Part shown: piece after piece, positions 19,419 to 26,787 of the stretch | How the letters are laid out: every line of letters starts with the position of its first letter | Numbering within the stretch: position 1 is the stretch's first letter | Assembly (NCBI GenBank): GCA_016745315.1 | Contig: CP066886.1 | Span: forward strand, 3,534,501 to 3,598,500 | DNA: 64,000 nucleotides | Reading direction: 5' to 3' | Origin: Arthrospira sp. PCC 9108 | GTDB lineage: Bacteria; Cyanobacteriota; Cyanobacteriia; Cyanobacteriales; Microcoleaceae | Translations under genes and position numbers: made by a program | Notes under the pieces: model-generated | The model's database searches: none | What the model was told of the DNA's origin: nothing | Seen by the model: only the letters and a program-made list of their open reading frames with translations

Positions 19419-20519
19419 TTACTGGCTAAATTCCTGTTTGAGATGAATAGCAATGGTATTGGTTTCGGCGAGATTTCGTCCGGTGGTCTGGATGCAAATA
19501 CCATAACCCGCATCTGTCCAAGTTAGCACAAATTCCACAATTCCCTTGGGATAGGTGCGGCGAATTGGTGTTTTTTGCTTAGGGTTAAAAGGCAGAGAGT
19601 TGACAATACTTTTTACATAGGGCGATCGGCGAACTTTTTGAGAAAAAGCCATCAATACATCTTTGCCATGGTCATCTCGCAAACTGATATTTTTCGCCTC
19701 CGGTTTAGTGTCATCTTGGGGAATTATCTCTAAAATTGTGGTTTGCTGTTTGGCGAATTGTAGGCGCGATCGCTCATTAAAGAGTACCCCCATGGCGGAC
19801 AAACTAATCAAATCATCCTCCCGGTCTACCAAAGATGATAAATAGGGGTCGTCGATAGGAAATTCCAGTTGGGAGACTCCGGCGGTTTGTTCAGTTTCCA
19901 GATATTCAAACAGCAAATAGTTATTTAGCCAAAAAGCTAAATCGAGGGCGATCGGTTGGGGGGGTAATTCGATGACTTCCGAAAATTTCTCGAATAGGTA
20001 ATAGACCGGAATTCCTAGGGCTTGTCCAATCATTCCCGCGAAGGAAATTTGGGCTTTATATCCACCAGTCGCATTAATGGCGATCGCTTCCGGGGAAAAC
20101 GTGCGAACCTCGGTGCTAATTTCCTTAACCAAATTTTTCAAGCCTTTTTGTCGAAAATCCTGGACGCTATCATCACGCAGTCCCGTCAAAACTCGATATT
20201 CTACCTGTTGAAAATTGAGGGGATTTCTGGTATAATCAAAATACAGTTTAAGCAGATTTCCCATGGCTCTGCCATCATCAGTATCTGATACCAAAAATAT
20301 CAGACGGTTGCGATCTGCCAAAAATCCTTTATCACAAATACTGGCGATCGAGTTAATTTCCGCCCCACAAAGGCGATCGGTATTCTTACGTTCCAGCAGC
20401 AGAAGCGATAACTGTTTCCAGTTTTGGGCTTTTAAAGCCTCTTGAATAGCCGCATCATCACAGTATTTAAGGTTATTCAGCAGGCTAGTTCCCACGGTGC
20501 AAATGAGTGTATTTCTCAT
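19419..20519 (-). CDS. CARF-domain CRISPR ancillary protein (first of a tandem pair)
   Basis: A 366-residue predicted sensor of cyclic oligoadenylate made by Cas10. The N-terminal CARF fold is shown by NTLICTVGTSLLNN, FLVSDTDDGRAMGNLLKLYF and INATGGYKAQISFAGMIG. The last ~90 residues (about 275-366: DDHGKDVLMAFSQKVRRSPY, then FVLTWTDAGYGICIQTTGRN) form a separate domain that I cannot assign firmly; a small RNase fold of the RelE type is one possibility. The ATG at 20519, with GGAG 6 bases upstream, is preferred to a TTG seven codons earlier. It begins 21 bases after the second CARF gene and ends at a terminator. Confidence 0.8.
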   Translation of the reverse strand: MRNTLICTVGTSLLNNLKYCDDAAIQEALKAQNWKQLSLLLLERKNTDRLCGAEINSIASICDKGFLADRNRLIFLVSDTDDGRAMGNLLKLYFDYTRNPLNFQQVEYRVLTGLRDDSVQDFRQKGLKNLVKEISTEVRTFSPEAIAINATGGYKAQISFAGMIGQALGIPVYYLFEKFSEVIELPPQPIALDLAFWLNNYLLFEYLETEQTAGVSQLEFPIDDPYLSSLVDREDDLISLSAMGVLFNERSRLQFAKQQTTILEIIPQDDTKPEAKNISLRDDHGKDVLMAFSQKVRRSPYVKSIVNSLPFNPKQKTPIRRTYPKGIVEFVLTWTDAGYGICIQTTGRNLAETNTIAIHLKQEFSQ

Positions 20520-20540
20520 GATATTCTCCAAAATTTTCAA

Positions 20541-21665
20541 TTATGGATTATTATTGACATCTGGCTCTGTTCCATAGCGACGCAAAGTTAACTGACCATC
20601 TGACGATGTACAGCTTATGCGAATACCTTGTGTTACCCGAAAGTGAGCAATTCCTCCCTTGTTTGTGTAAACTTCATATAAAACTCCTCCATCTTGTTTC
20701 AACGGACCAGTGTTACCTTGATGCTTGCTCAATAAATAAGAAACCTTAGCCAAGGTTTCTTGCAGCTTGACTTTCTCTTTAGAATTGCGAATAGTTTGAT
20801 AATCGCTGCGGAAAGAATCTTGGTAAATCAATCTTGGGAATGACAGTAAATCCTGTGAAAGCAATTCTGATTTAGACTGATTCCAAATCAAACGCCCCCA
20901 ATTAGACAATGTGACTTCATCTTCAACCTGATAAAGTAATGCTTCCCGAGAATCGTTAATTTCAGACAATTTTATCCAAGCCCCGGCTGACATTAACGCA
21001 AACTGCATTGGGTCAATTCCTGACGTATCAAACTGAAGTGGAAGGCGAGGAATTTTGATCAGCTCTGATTGGGGACTTTCAAAAATATAAACAATTTCAT
21101 CAGCGTAAAACATTCCAATGGTGTTCAAGTATGCTTGTAAGCTCTTAAATCCTCCCACCAAATTAAAACAAATCCGATCTTGAGCTTCCTTATGACCGGG
21201 AATCGTATTTTCGAGCCATTCAAGGATACTGTCAATGCCATTGCCAAATTCTTCTGTGTCGGCAGTCGAAAGTTTATCGGGGGTATAAATTTGGGCCAAA
21301 ATTCCTTGGCTCTCTAAAAAACTTTTGACGACTTCAGACGTTTGTATTCCCTGGGCAGTATCCGTAGAAATCAGCCAATGTGAATCCATTCGTGCATCCG
21401 ACAAATTGCCATCATAGATCCCATAAATTCCATTGAGTTCTGCACTGGCTCTTCGGATACCTGGAACTGTACTGCTTTGCAAAATTGCCGTCGCGCGATC
21501 GCTAAGTGTCTCAATAATTTGTAGAATTTCAGGATTCAAATTATCTCGTTGTACATTGGCAGAATCCCGTAATAAGGCATACCAATTTTTTTCTGCCTCA
21601 TTACTCCGATCAATTTGATTAGTTAACAGACTGGTTCCAACGGTTGACAAAACAAAACGACGCAT
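20541..21665 (-). CDS. CARF-domain protein with RelE-like C-terminus (Cami1-like)
   Basis: A 374-residue predicted cyclic-oligoadenylate-activated effector. CARF motifs: RRFVLSTVGTSLLTNQ at the start, HWLISTDTAQGIQTSEVVKS, and CFNLVGGFKSLQAYLNTIG. The C-terminal ~75 residues (LQETLAKVSYLLSKHQG, then YEVYTNKGGIAHFRVTQGIR and LTLRRYG) follow the strand pattern of RelE-type ribosome-dependent mRNases. Known CARF-RelE fusions (Cami1) cleave mRNA after type III signalling. The RelE assignment is inference from pattern. AGGAGA precedes the ATG. It lies between cas7-insertion and the other CARF gene in the III-D operon. Confidence 0.78.
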   Translation of the reverse strand: MRRFVLSTVGTSLLTNQIDRSNEAEKNWYALLRDSANVQRDNLNPEILQIIETLSDRATAILQSSTVPGIRRASAELNGIYGIYDGNLSDARMDSHWLISTDTAQGIQTSEVVKSFLESQGILAQIYTPDKLSTADTEEFGNGIDSILEWLENTIPGHKEAQDRICFNLVGGFKSLQAYLNTIGMFYADEIVYIFESPQSELIKIPRLPLQFDTSGIDPMQFALMSAGAWIKLSEINDSREALLYQVEDEVTLSNWGRLIWNQSKSELLSQDLLSFPRLIYQDSFRSDYQTIRNSKEKVKLQETLAKVSYLLSKHQGNTGPLKQDGGVLYEVYTNKGGIAHFRVTQGIRISCTSSDGQLTLRRYGTEPDVNNNP

Positions 21666-21726
21666 TTTTTTCTCCTAATTAACGTTTTCTTTTCTGTTGA
21701 TTACTTTTTTGTTGGGAGGATTTAGG

Positions 21727-24132
21727 TTATGAAGGTTTTGCTCGTTCAGTTGCAGCAGATGTGGGGGCATTTCCCCGACCTTGTGCCGCTTTTTGATTTG
21801 TGCGAGATTTCAGAGGTAAGCTCTTGCCACTCTCTAAACTCGGCAAACTCCAAAGATCTCCACCTTCATTGTCTGTGAACCATTCATAGTTTTTGCCTTC
21901 GGGATCTATTTTGGCATTGGTACGGGGATAGTGAATGGGAGAACCATCATTAAAACCTGTAGAACTTCGCAAAAAGGCAGCAATGAAAGATACCTTTTCA
22001 AAAGATTTACCGCTACCGTATATTTGCTGTACTGCATTTTGATAGTCACGAATACAAACAGATGGATCTAGAGATGTCGGAGTGATAGGAGTGAGCGATC
22101 GATAAAACTCTCGCCAATCCTGACCTGTTCGCCAATCGCTATTTTCTAGATCGATATCGAGCCGTACACTTCCAAACCCTAATGGCTTACCGCCTCCCAG
22201 TCGATGATGAGAGTTGTTGGGTAAGCTGAGGAGCCACAATAAGCCACCCAGTTCCACATTCGATAAATTGCTAACATCGATATCAAACGTAAACTCAGTT
22301 CCGGGATTAACCCAACCTGTGATCGAGCGGTTCTGGGAATCTCGTTCATTCTCTCCACTGTGACGACGGTATTCTTGATAGTAGCCGTTGATATCATCTG
22401 TTCGATGTTTAGCAGGATTGTCCCAGTAGCCTTCTGGTAAATGATTGTGATGGGGATAAACCTTACGACCCCGCAAACCGCGATCGCGACTTTCGTAACC
22501 ATGCTCTTTGTATTCTCCTTTCTCGATCGCCTTACCGTTTTTATCCTCCGCACAGTAGAATCGCGTTTGTGCCGGTTTGGGCTGTCCGAGAATAGCTAAC
22601 GGAACTCCTGACTTGCCAAAATGAGCGATCGCTTTCTCTTTCGAGGTTTGACACTGAACGCTATGAACTCGAAGATGACCTTTATACGAGCCTTTGCCAT
22701 TTTGTTTGACCCAGCCAAACACGCGATCGGCGGGTGAAAGTTCTTGTTTGTTTTCTGCGGGGTGCAAACTTTTAGGCAACAGGTCTTCCGGCTTAACATC
22801 GTAAAGCCGTCGAGAAATTGTCACCGGTTGAAGCGCAACAATATCGGTATGGTGTAAATTATCAAGATCGTAACCTTTTTGAAGTTCGACATAACAGAGA
22901 GTCCCCTCTTGTAACTTCGCTTCGCTCTTCTCGTAAACATGACGCGACCAAGCCGTTTCTCCCGGTTTATTTCCTAAATAAGCACTGGGAGATATTCCTT
23001 TTTTGTCACGCTCTGCCAGGTCTTTTTCGTGAGTTTTCTGGTAGTCAGCAATGAGATCTTCCCAAAGTTCAACAATGTTGTCGTTGACTTTTACCGACAC
23101 ATCAGAGCCATTTTGAATAAAGACTCGCTCATTCTGCTTTCCGCCAATATTCGCACCCGTCACGCAAACCCAGCCAAGTTTCCAATCACCACCCGGAATA
23201 TTGTCATCCCACCGTTGAATTTGGGTAACTTTACCTTTGCTGAGTTGAACGCGAACGCGATCGCCATGTTGAGGTAAGCCTTTCGTTGAGTTATACTTCA
23301 AGGCTTGATGCTTTTCTCCTTTATCAGGAGATTTTCCATATTTATCATAACGTGGTAATTTCGCTGCACCACCGACACAGCTAGATTCTTCTAAAATTCG
23401 CAAGTATAAATCATGTCCACGTTTCTCGACACGAGCAGGTTTTGCAGTCGTTCCTTCTGTCGCGGACATCCGATAAGCCAACCGCTTATCATGTTTAAAA
23501 AAGACTGAAAGCCGAGAATTTGTGACAGCCTCATAAGCCGATCGCAGCATTCCTTTAATCGAAGTGGGTGGCAAGTAAGGTTTACCATCTGCACCTAATC
23601 GCACCGGATAGGTTTTATGATCCTTGTTTTCAGTCATTTCCGAAGCATCAGGAATCAATAGTGGTGTGATCGTTTTGAGTTTGACTGAAATCCGTCCCGT
23701 CCAGCGATCGGAATGATAGCATCCGTGTCCGACTGGTTTGCGATCGCCTAATTCTGGATCGTCAGTTTTGCGAGGTGGTGCCGGAACAAAATTGTAGGGA
23801 TTGTGGAAGTTCTTCGGATTCACATTCTTGGGAGCTTCTGAGGCTTCAGACGATGCTTCTGGGAGAGTATCCCGATCCCAAGGTTGACCTTCCTCACGCA
23901 TTTTTAAGATGCGATCGCCCTCTTCTTCAAACAAGACTTTGACAGTCAATGTCTGCATCGTTGTTTTGACTTTTTGAAGGAGTGCTATGGAAATTTGTTC
24001 TTCAGGAATGCTGGTAAAAGGTTTCTGCACAAATTGTCCTTTTGAGTTTGTATAAGAAAACTCAAAACTTCTATTTGAATTTCCTTTTTTATTGATTTTA
24101 ACTTTGACTTTGACGTTGCCAAGACTCATCAT
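21727..24132 (-). CDS. Type III-D Cas7-insertion subunit (RAMP, TIGR03986-like)
   Basis: An 801-residue RAMP protein. The family signature is KTITPLLIPDASEM followed by PVRLGADGKPYLPPTSIKGMLRSAYEAV (about 152-205), then a very long central insertion, and a C-terminal NNSHHRLGGGKPLGFGSVRLDID (the glycine-rich Cas7 motif). In the III-Dv complex of Synechocystis this is the terminal Cas7 with an insertion. The first ~115 residues are a charged, low-complexity extension. Its start overlaps the csx19 stop by 4 bases (ATGA), showing translational coupling. Confidence 0.85.
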   Translation of the reverse strand: MMSLGNVKVKVKINKKGNSNRSFEFSYTNSKGQFVQKPFTSIPEEQISIALLQKVKTTMQTLTVKVLFEEEGDRILKMREEGQPWDRDTLPEASSEASEAPKNVNPKNFHNPYNFVPAPPRKTDDPELGDRKPVGHGCYHSDRWTGRISVKLKTITPLLIPDASEMTENKDHKTYPVRLGADGKPYLPPTSIKGMLRSAYEAVTNSRLSVFFKHDKRLAYRMSATEGTTAKPARVEKRGHDLYLRILEESSCVGGAAKLPRYDKYGKSPDKGEKHQALKYNSTKGLPQHGDRVRVQLSKGKVTQIQRWDDNIPGGDWKLGWVCVTGANIGGKQNERVFIQNGSDVSVKVNDNIVELWEDLIADYQKTHEKDLAERDKKGISPSAYLGNKPGETAWSRHVYEKSEAKLQEGTLCYVELQKGYDLDNLHHTDIVALQPVTISRRLYDVKPEDLLPKSLHPAENKQELSPADRVFGWVKQNGKGSYKGHLRVHSVQCQTSKEKAIAHFGKSGVPLAILGQPKPAQTRFYCAEDKNGKAIEKGEYKEHGYESRDRGLRGRKVYPHHNHLPEGYWDNPAKHRTDDINGYYQEYRRHSGENERDSQNRSITGWVNPGTEFTFDIDVSNLSNVELGGLLWLLSLPNNSHHRLGGGKPLGFGSVRLDIDLENSDWRTGQDWREFYRSLTPITPTSLDPSVCIRDYQNAVQQIYGSGKSFEKVSFIAAFLRSSTGFNDGSPIHYPRTNAKIDPEGKNYEWFTDNEGGDLWSLPSLESGKSLPLKSRTNQKAAQGRGNAPTSAATERAKPS

Positions 24133-24710
24133 TTTGCCTCCAATTTAACTAAACGTTCTTCGATAACTGAAAAATTGCCAAAATTGTCGTCAATCTTAGC
24201 CAAATACTCCAGAGTCCAAAGGTAAACTCGTTGCTTTTCCTTCAGCTTCCCATCTAAAGGAATATCCAATTTACCAATCCGGGCTTCTGCCAACCGTTGC
24301 CAGCCTTGAGTTGTGACAGTATTAGTTGCTTCTCCCCACAGTAAATATTGCTGCTGGAGCCGTTCGCATTCGATTGGTTCATGGGAATAAAATCCTTGAA
24401 TAGACTGTTCCGATTCCGACAAAAGCACCGCTTCCCCTTCACCATCCAAACGGTTTAACCAGCGCAACTCGCAGTTTTGGTTAAACACTCGCGCCTCAAA
24501 TACATCCTCTAATAATTGGGAATCGATCGCACTCCCGTCAGACTTTCTCAACTGAGTCTCGCTCAATTTGGCAATCTGACAGCTACTCGGTGAGTACAAC
24601 AGTGCGATCGCACCTTCGAGACAGTTTTGGCAAGATTCAACAGCTTGATCCAGCCTCATCGGTTGACTGCTGCTGTAACTATGTAATGTCGTTGTTTCTG
24701 TTTGGGTCAT
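24129..24710 (-). CDS. csx19: Type III-D subunit Csx19 (TIGR03984-like)
   Basis: A 193-residue small subunit found only in type III-D systems, a structural part of the III-Dv effector. The motif ARVFNQNCELRWLNRLDGEGEAVLLSES is the family hallmark. The start has a strong Shine-Dalgarno (AAAGGAGAGAG before ATG). Unusually, its first 37 codons and its leader are duplicated twice, upstream. It overlaps cas7-insertion by 4 bases and is separated from cas7-2x by 523 bases of these duplications. Confidence 0.85.
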   Translation of the reverse strand: MTQTETTTLHSYSSSQPMRLDQAVESCQNCLEGAIALLYSPSSCQIAKLSETQLRKSDGSAIDSQLLEDVFEARVFNQNCELRWLNRLDGEGEAVLLSESEQSIQGFYSHEPIECERLQQQYLLWGEATNTVTTQGWQRLAEARIGKLDIPLDGKLKEKQRVYLWTLEYLAKIDDNFGNFSVIEERLVKLEAK

Positions 24711-24785
24711 TCTCTCTCCTTTTATATATATTAAAAACTCAAAAACAGATGTTGGGTTTCGTTATCTCAATTCCACCCATCAAAG

Positions 24786-24938
24786 TCAGATGTTGGGTTT
24801 CGTTACCTCAACCCAACCTACAAAAGTTAGTGCGATCGCACCTTCGAGACAGTTTTGGCAAGATTCAACAGCTTGATCCAGCCTCATCGGTTGACTGCTG
24901 CTGTAACTGTGTAATATCGTTGTTTCTGTTTGGGTCAT
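24786..24938 (-). pseudogene. Truncated duplicate of csx19 5' end (copy 1)
   Basis: A 50-codon open frame beginning MTQTETTILHSYSSSQ, like csx19, that leaves the gene after codon 37 (EGAIAL) and runs 13 codons into the palindromic repeat before stopping. The Shine-Dalgarno is fully conserved, so a chimeric peptide could be made. It is most likely debris of the tandem duplication. Confidence 0.7.
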
Positions 24939-25013
24939 TCTCTCTCCTTTTATATATATTAAAAACTCAAAAACAGATGTTGGGTTTCGTTACCTCAATT
25001 CCACCCATCAAAG

Positions 25014-25166
25014 TCAGATGTTGGGTTTCGTTACCTCAACCCAACCTACAAAAGTTAGTGCGATCGCACCTTCGAGACAGTTTTGGCAAGATTCAACAGC
25101 TTGATCCAGCCTCATCGGTTGACTGCTGCTGTAACTGTGTAATATCGTTGTTTCTGTTTGGGTCAT
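25014..25166 (-). pseudogene. Truncated duplicate of csx19 5' end (copy 2)
   Basis: A second 50-codon frame, apparently identical to copy 1, 228 bases upstream of it, again with an intact ribosome binding site and a tail read from the palindromic repeat. It is the first translation start met by a ribosome after cas7-2x. Confidence 0.7.
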
Positions 25167-25233
25167 TCTCTCTCCTTTTATATATATGAAAGTCAGATGT
25201 TGGGTTTCGTTACCTCAACCCAACCTACAAAAG

Positions 25234-26784
25234 TTAGTTGGTTTTTATCCATTCTTGCCAAGCTACGGTTAACTCTAGCAGTAATTCATCATCAAGATTG
25301 GATATATCAAAATTTGACGAATCAGATTTCATTGAAATTTCTCCCTTTAAACCTGGTAAATTATTAATGTCGCCACTCGCGTTTAATTTCATGTCCGTCA
25401 CTGCTACAGTTCCCATACCGCGATTTGTGCCGTAACCAATGGGAATCTTGCGATCGGCAAAATCGCGCAACACAAAAAGCAACAGTGCGATCGCCGGTTT
25501 AACCAAATCTTTGTGATACTTATTTAATCGCGCCAAATCCACCTGCAAACCGATCGCCTCCCACTCCACGCCAATCGGTTCCAAAACACTGTAAAGCATC
25601 CCGTCCGCTGCGCCTCCCGTCCAGCGATCGACCGCAACGTGCATAGCAGGTTGGAGCTTTTTATAGGGATTGTCTTTACCTCCGATCGCCTGTTTAAGTG
25701 GTTCTTTTAAATCCTTCGTCATATCCGTCGCATTTTCTACATTTGACCAAGCTGTTACCGACATCGGCATCGTGGCATAACAATCATCAATCGAAAGTAT
25801 CCCGATCTGTCCGTTAGATGTCGCCTTTCCATTGTTAGATGTCGCCGAATTTTTTTCAGCCGAACCAAACAAAACATCGACCAAAGGAACTTGTAACTGT
25901 TTGTCAAACTTCAGGTCTTTTTTAGAAATATCGACTTGACAAACGGTCCGCACAATGCGTTCGGCGTGGGCGCGAAGTACCCCCTTAATAGAACTGCCAG
26001 GAATCACGAATCGCACGCCGGAATCCACCTGACTCACCAGGGGAAGCATATCGATCGCAATCCCATCACCTTCCGCTTTCACCATCACCGGATCGCGAGG
26101 TTTCCAGGCAATTTCAACGTTTAACTTAGACGGAGATTGATATTCATATTGAGCTTTTATTTCTTGCCAATTTTGGACTTCTCCCCCCTCAATCAAGGCA
26201 ACAAACAGACCCTCTGCATTGTTGAGAGATTGTTTTTCAATCTTCAGGTTGTGCAGTTGAACTCGTCCGAGTCCCCGTGTTTTCGCCGCACCAATGCGGA
26301 TGTCGCCCAGCTCCAGTGCTTGCAGTAGTTGCCAGAGTTCGGCGGGAGCTTCATCACTCTGAGCATCGAATGTAATATTGAGCGGAACTTTGACCCCTTT
26401 CGGCAAAATAGCGCGGCTGTATTTAAAGCGATCGGCTGCCGTTCCCGTTTGGCGATCGATTCCCACCCCTTCGCGGATTTCGACAGTCTTGTTTCCCGTA
26501 ATTTCAGCATCGTCAATGATAATGAAACTCGCGCCGTGTTTGTCGCTTTCGTGGTCGCCCCAAATGTCTTTGATTTGTCCTTTATTCTCGTCGCCGAGTA
26601 AGCTATCCATCCATCCCCGAAAGGCTCCCGCTAAACTCGTCCCCGGAATGTAATAGTTGCCGCGACCGTTAACCGCTAAGGCTAAATCAGTATCCGCATC
26701 ACCCCCTACACCACCCACATGGATGGGGGTTTTTGCTATTAATGTGCCACTAATTTTCCAGCGTATTTTAATTTTTCGTGCCAT
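25234..26784 (-). CDS. Type III-D Cas7-2x (double RAMP backbone subunit)
   Basis: A 516-residue fusion of two Cas7 domains that bind crRNA and target RNA. The first has HVGGVGGDADTDLALAVNGRG with YYIPGTSLAGAFRGW (about 22-57); the second has VDSGVRFVIPGSSIKGVLRAHAERI (about 250-275). A glycine-rich RNA-binding motif follows each (GAAKTRGLGRVQL; PIGYGTNRGMGTV). D29/D31/D33 are in the position of the Csm3 target-cleaving aspartate; the second domain has acidic residues in the corresponding place. It lies 3 bases after cas7-5-11 in the same operon. Confidence 0.87.
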   Translation of the reverse strand: MARKIKIRWKISGTLIAKTPIHVGGVGGDADTDLALAVNGRGNYYIPGTSLAGAFRGWMDSLLGDENKGQIKDIWGDHESDKHGASFIIIDDAEITGNKTVEIREGVGIDRQTGTAADRFKYSRAILPKGVKVPLNITFDAQSDEAPAELWQLLQALELGDIRIGAAKTRGLGRVQLHNLKIEKQSLNNAEGLFVALIEGGEVQNWQEIKAQYEYQSPSKLNVEIAWKPRDPVMVKAEGDGIAIDMLPLVSQVDSGVRFVIPGSSIKGVLRAHAERIVRTVCQVDISKKDLKFDKQLQVPLVDVLFGSAEKNSATSNNGKATSNGQIGILSIDDCYATMPMSVTAWSNVENATDMTKDLKEPLKQAIGGKDNPYKKLQPAMHVAVDRWTGGAADGMLYSVLEPIGVEWEAIGLQVDLARLNKYHKDLVKPAIALLLFVLRDFADRKIPIGYGTNRGMGTVAVTDMKLNASGDINNLPGLKGEISMKSDSSNFDISNLDDELLLELTVAWQEWIKTN

Positions 26785-26787
26785 GGT

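Larger units (their letters stand above)
24707..25233. repeat. 228-bp tandem repeat carrying the csx19 5' end
   Basis: The start region TCATTCTCTCTCC occurs at 24707, 24935 and 25163, an exact 228-bp period. Each full unit holds the first 37 codons of csx19, its ribosome binding site, and two copies of the TTGGGTTTCGTTACCTC palindrome family. The junction lies at an AGTGCGATCGCAC (HIP1) sequence. The region otherwise holds no gene between csx19 and cas7-2x. Confidence 0.93.

Noticed and set aside
24590..25189. A 199-codon plus-strand frame
   Set aside because: It lies antisense to csx19 and its tandem duplications and consists of threefold repeats of the 228-bp unit.
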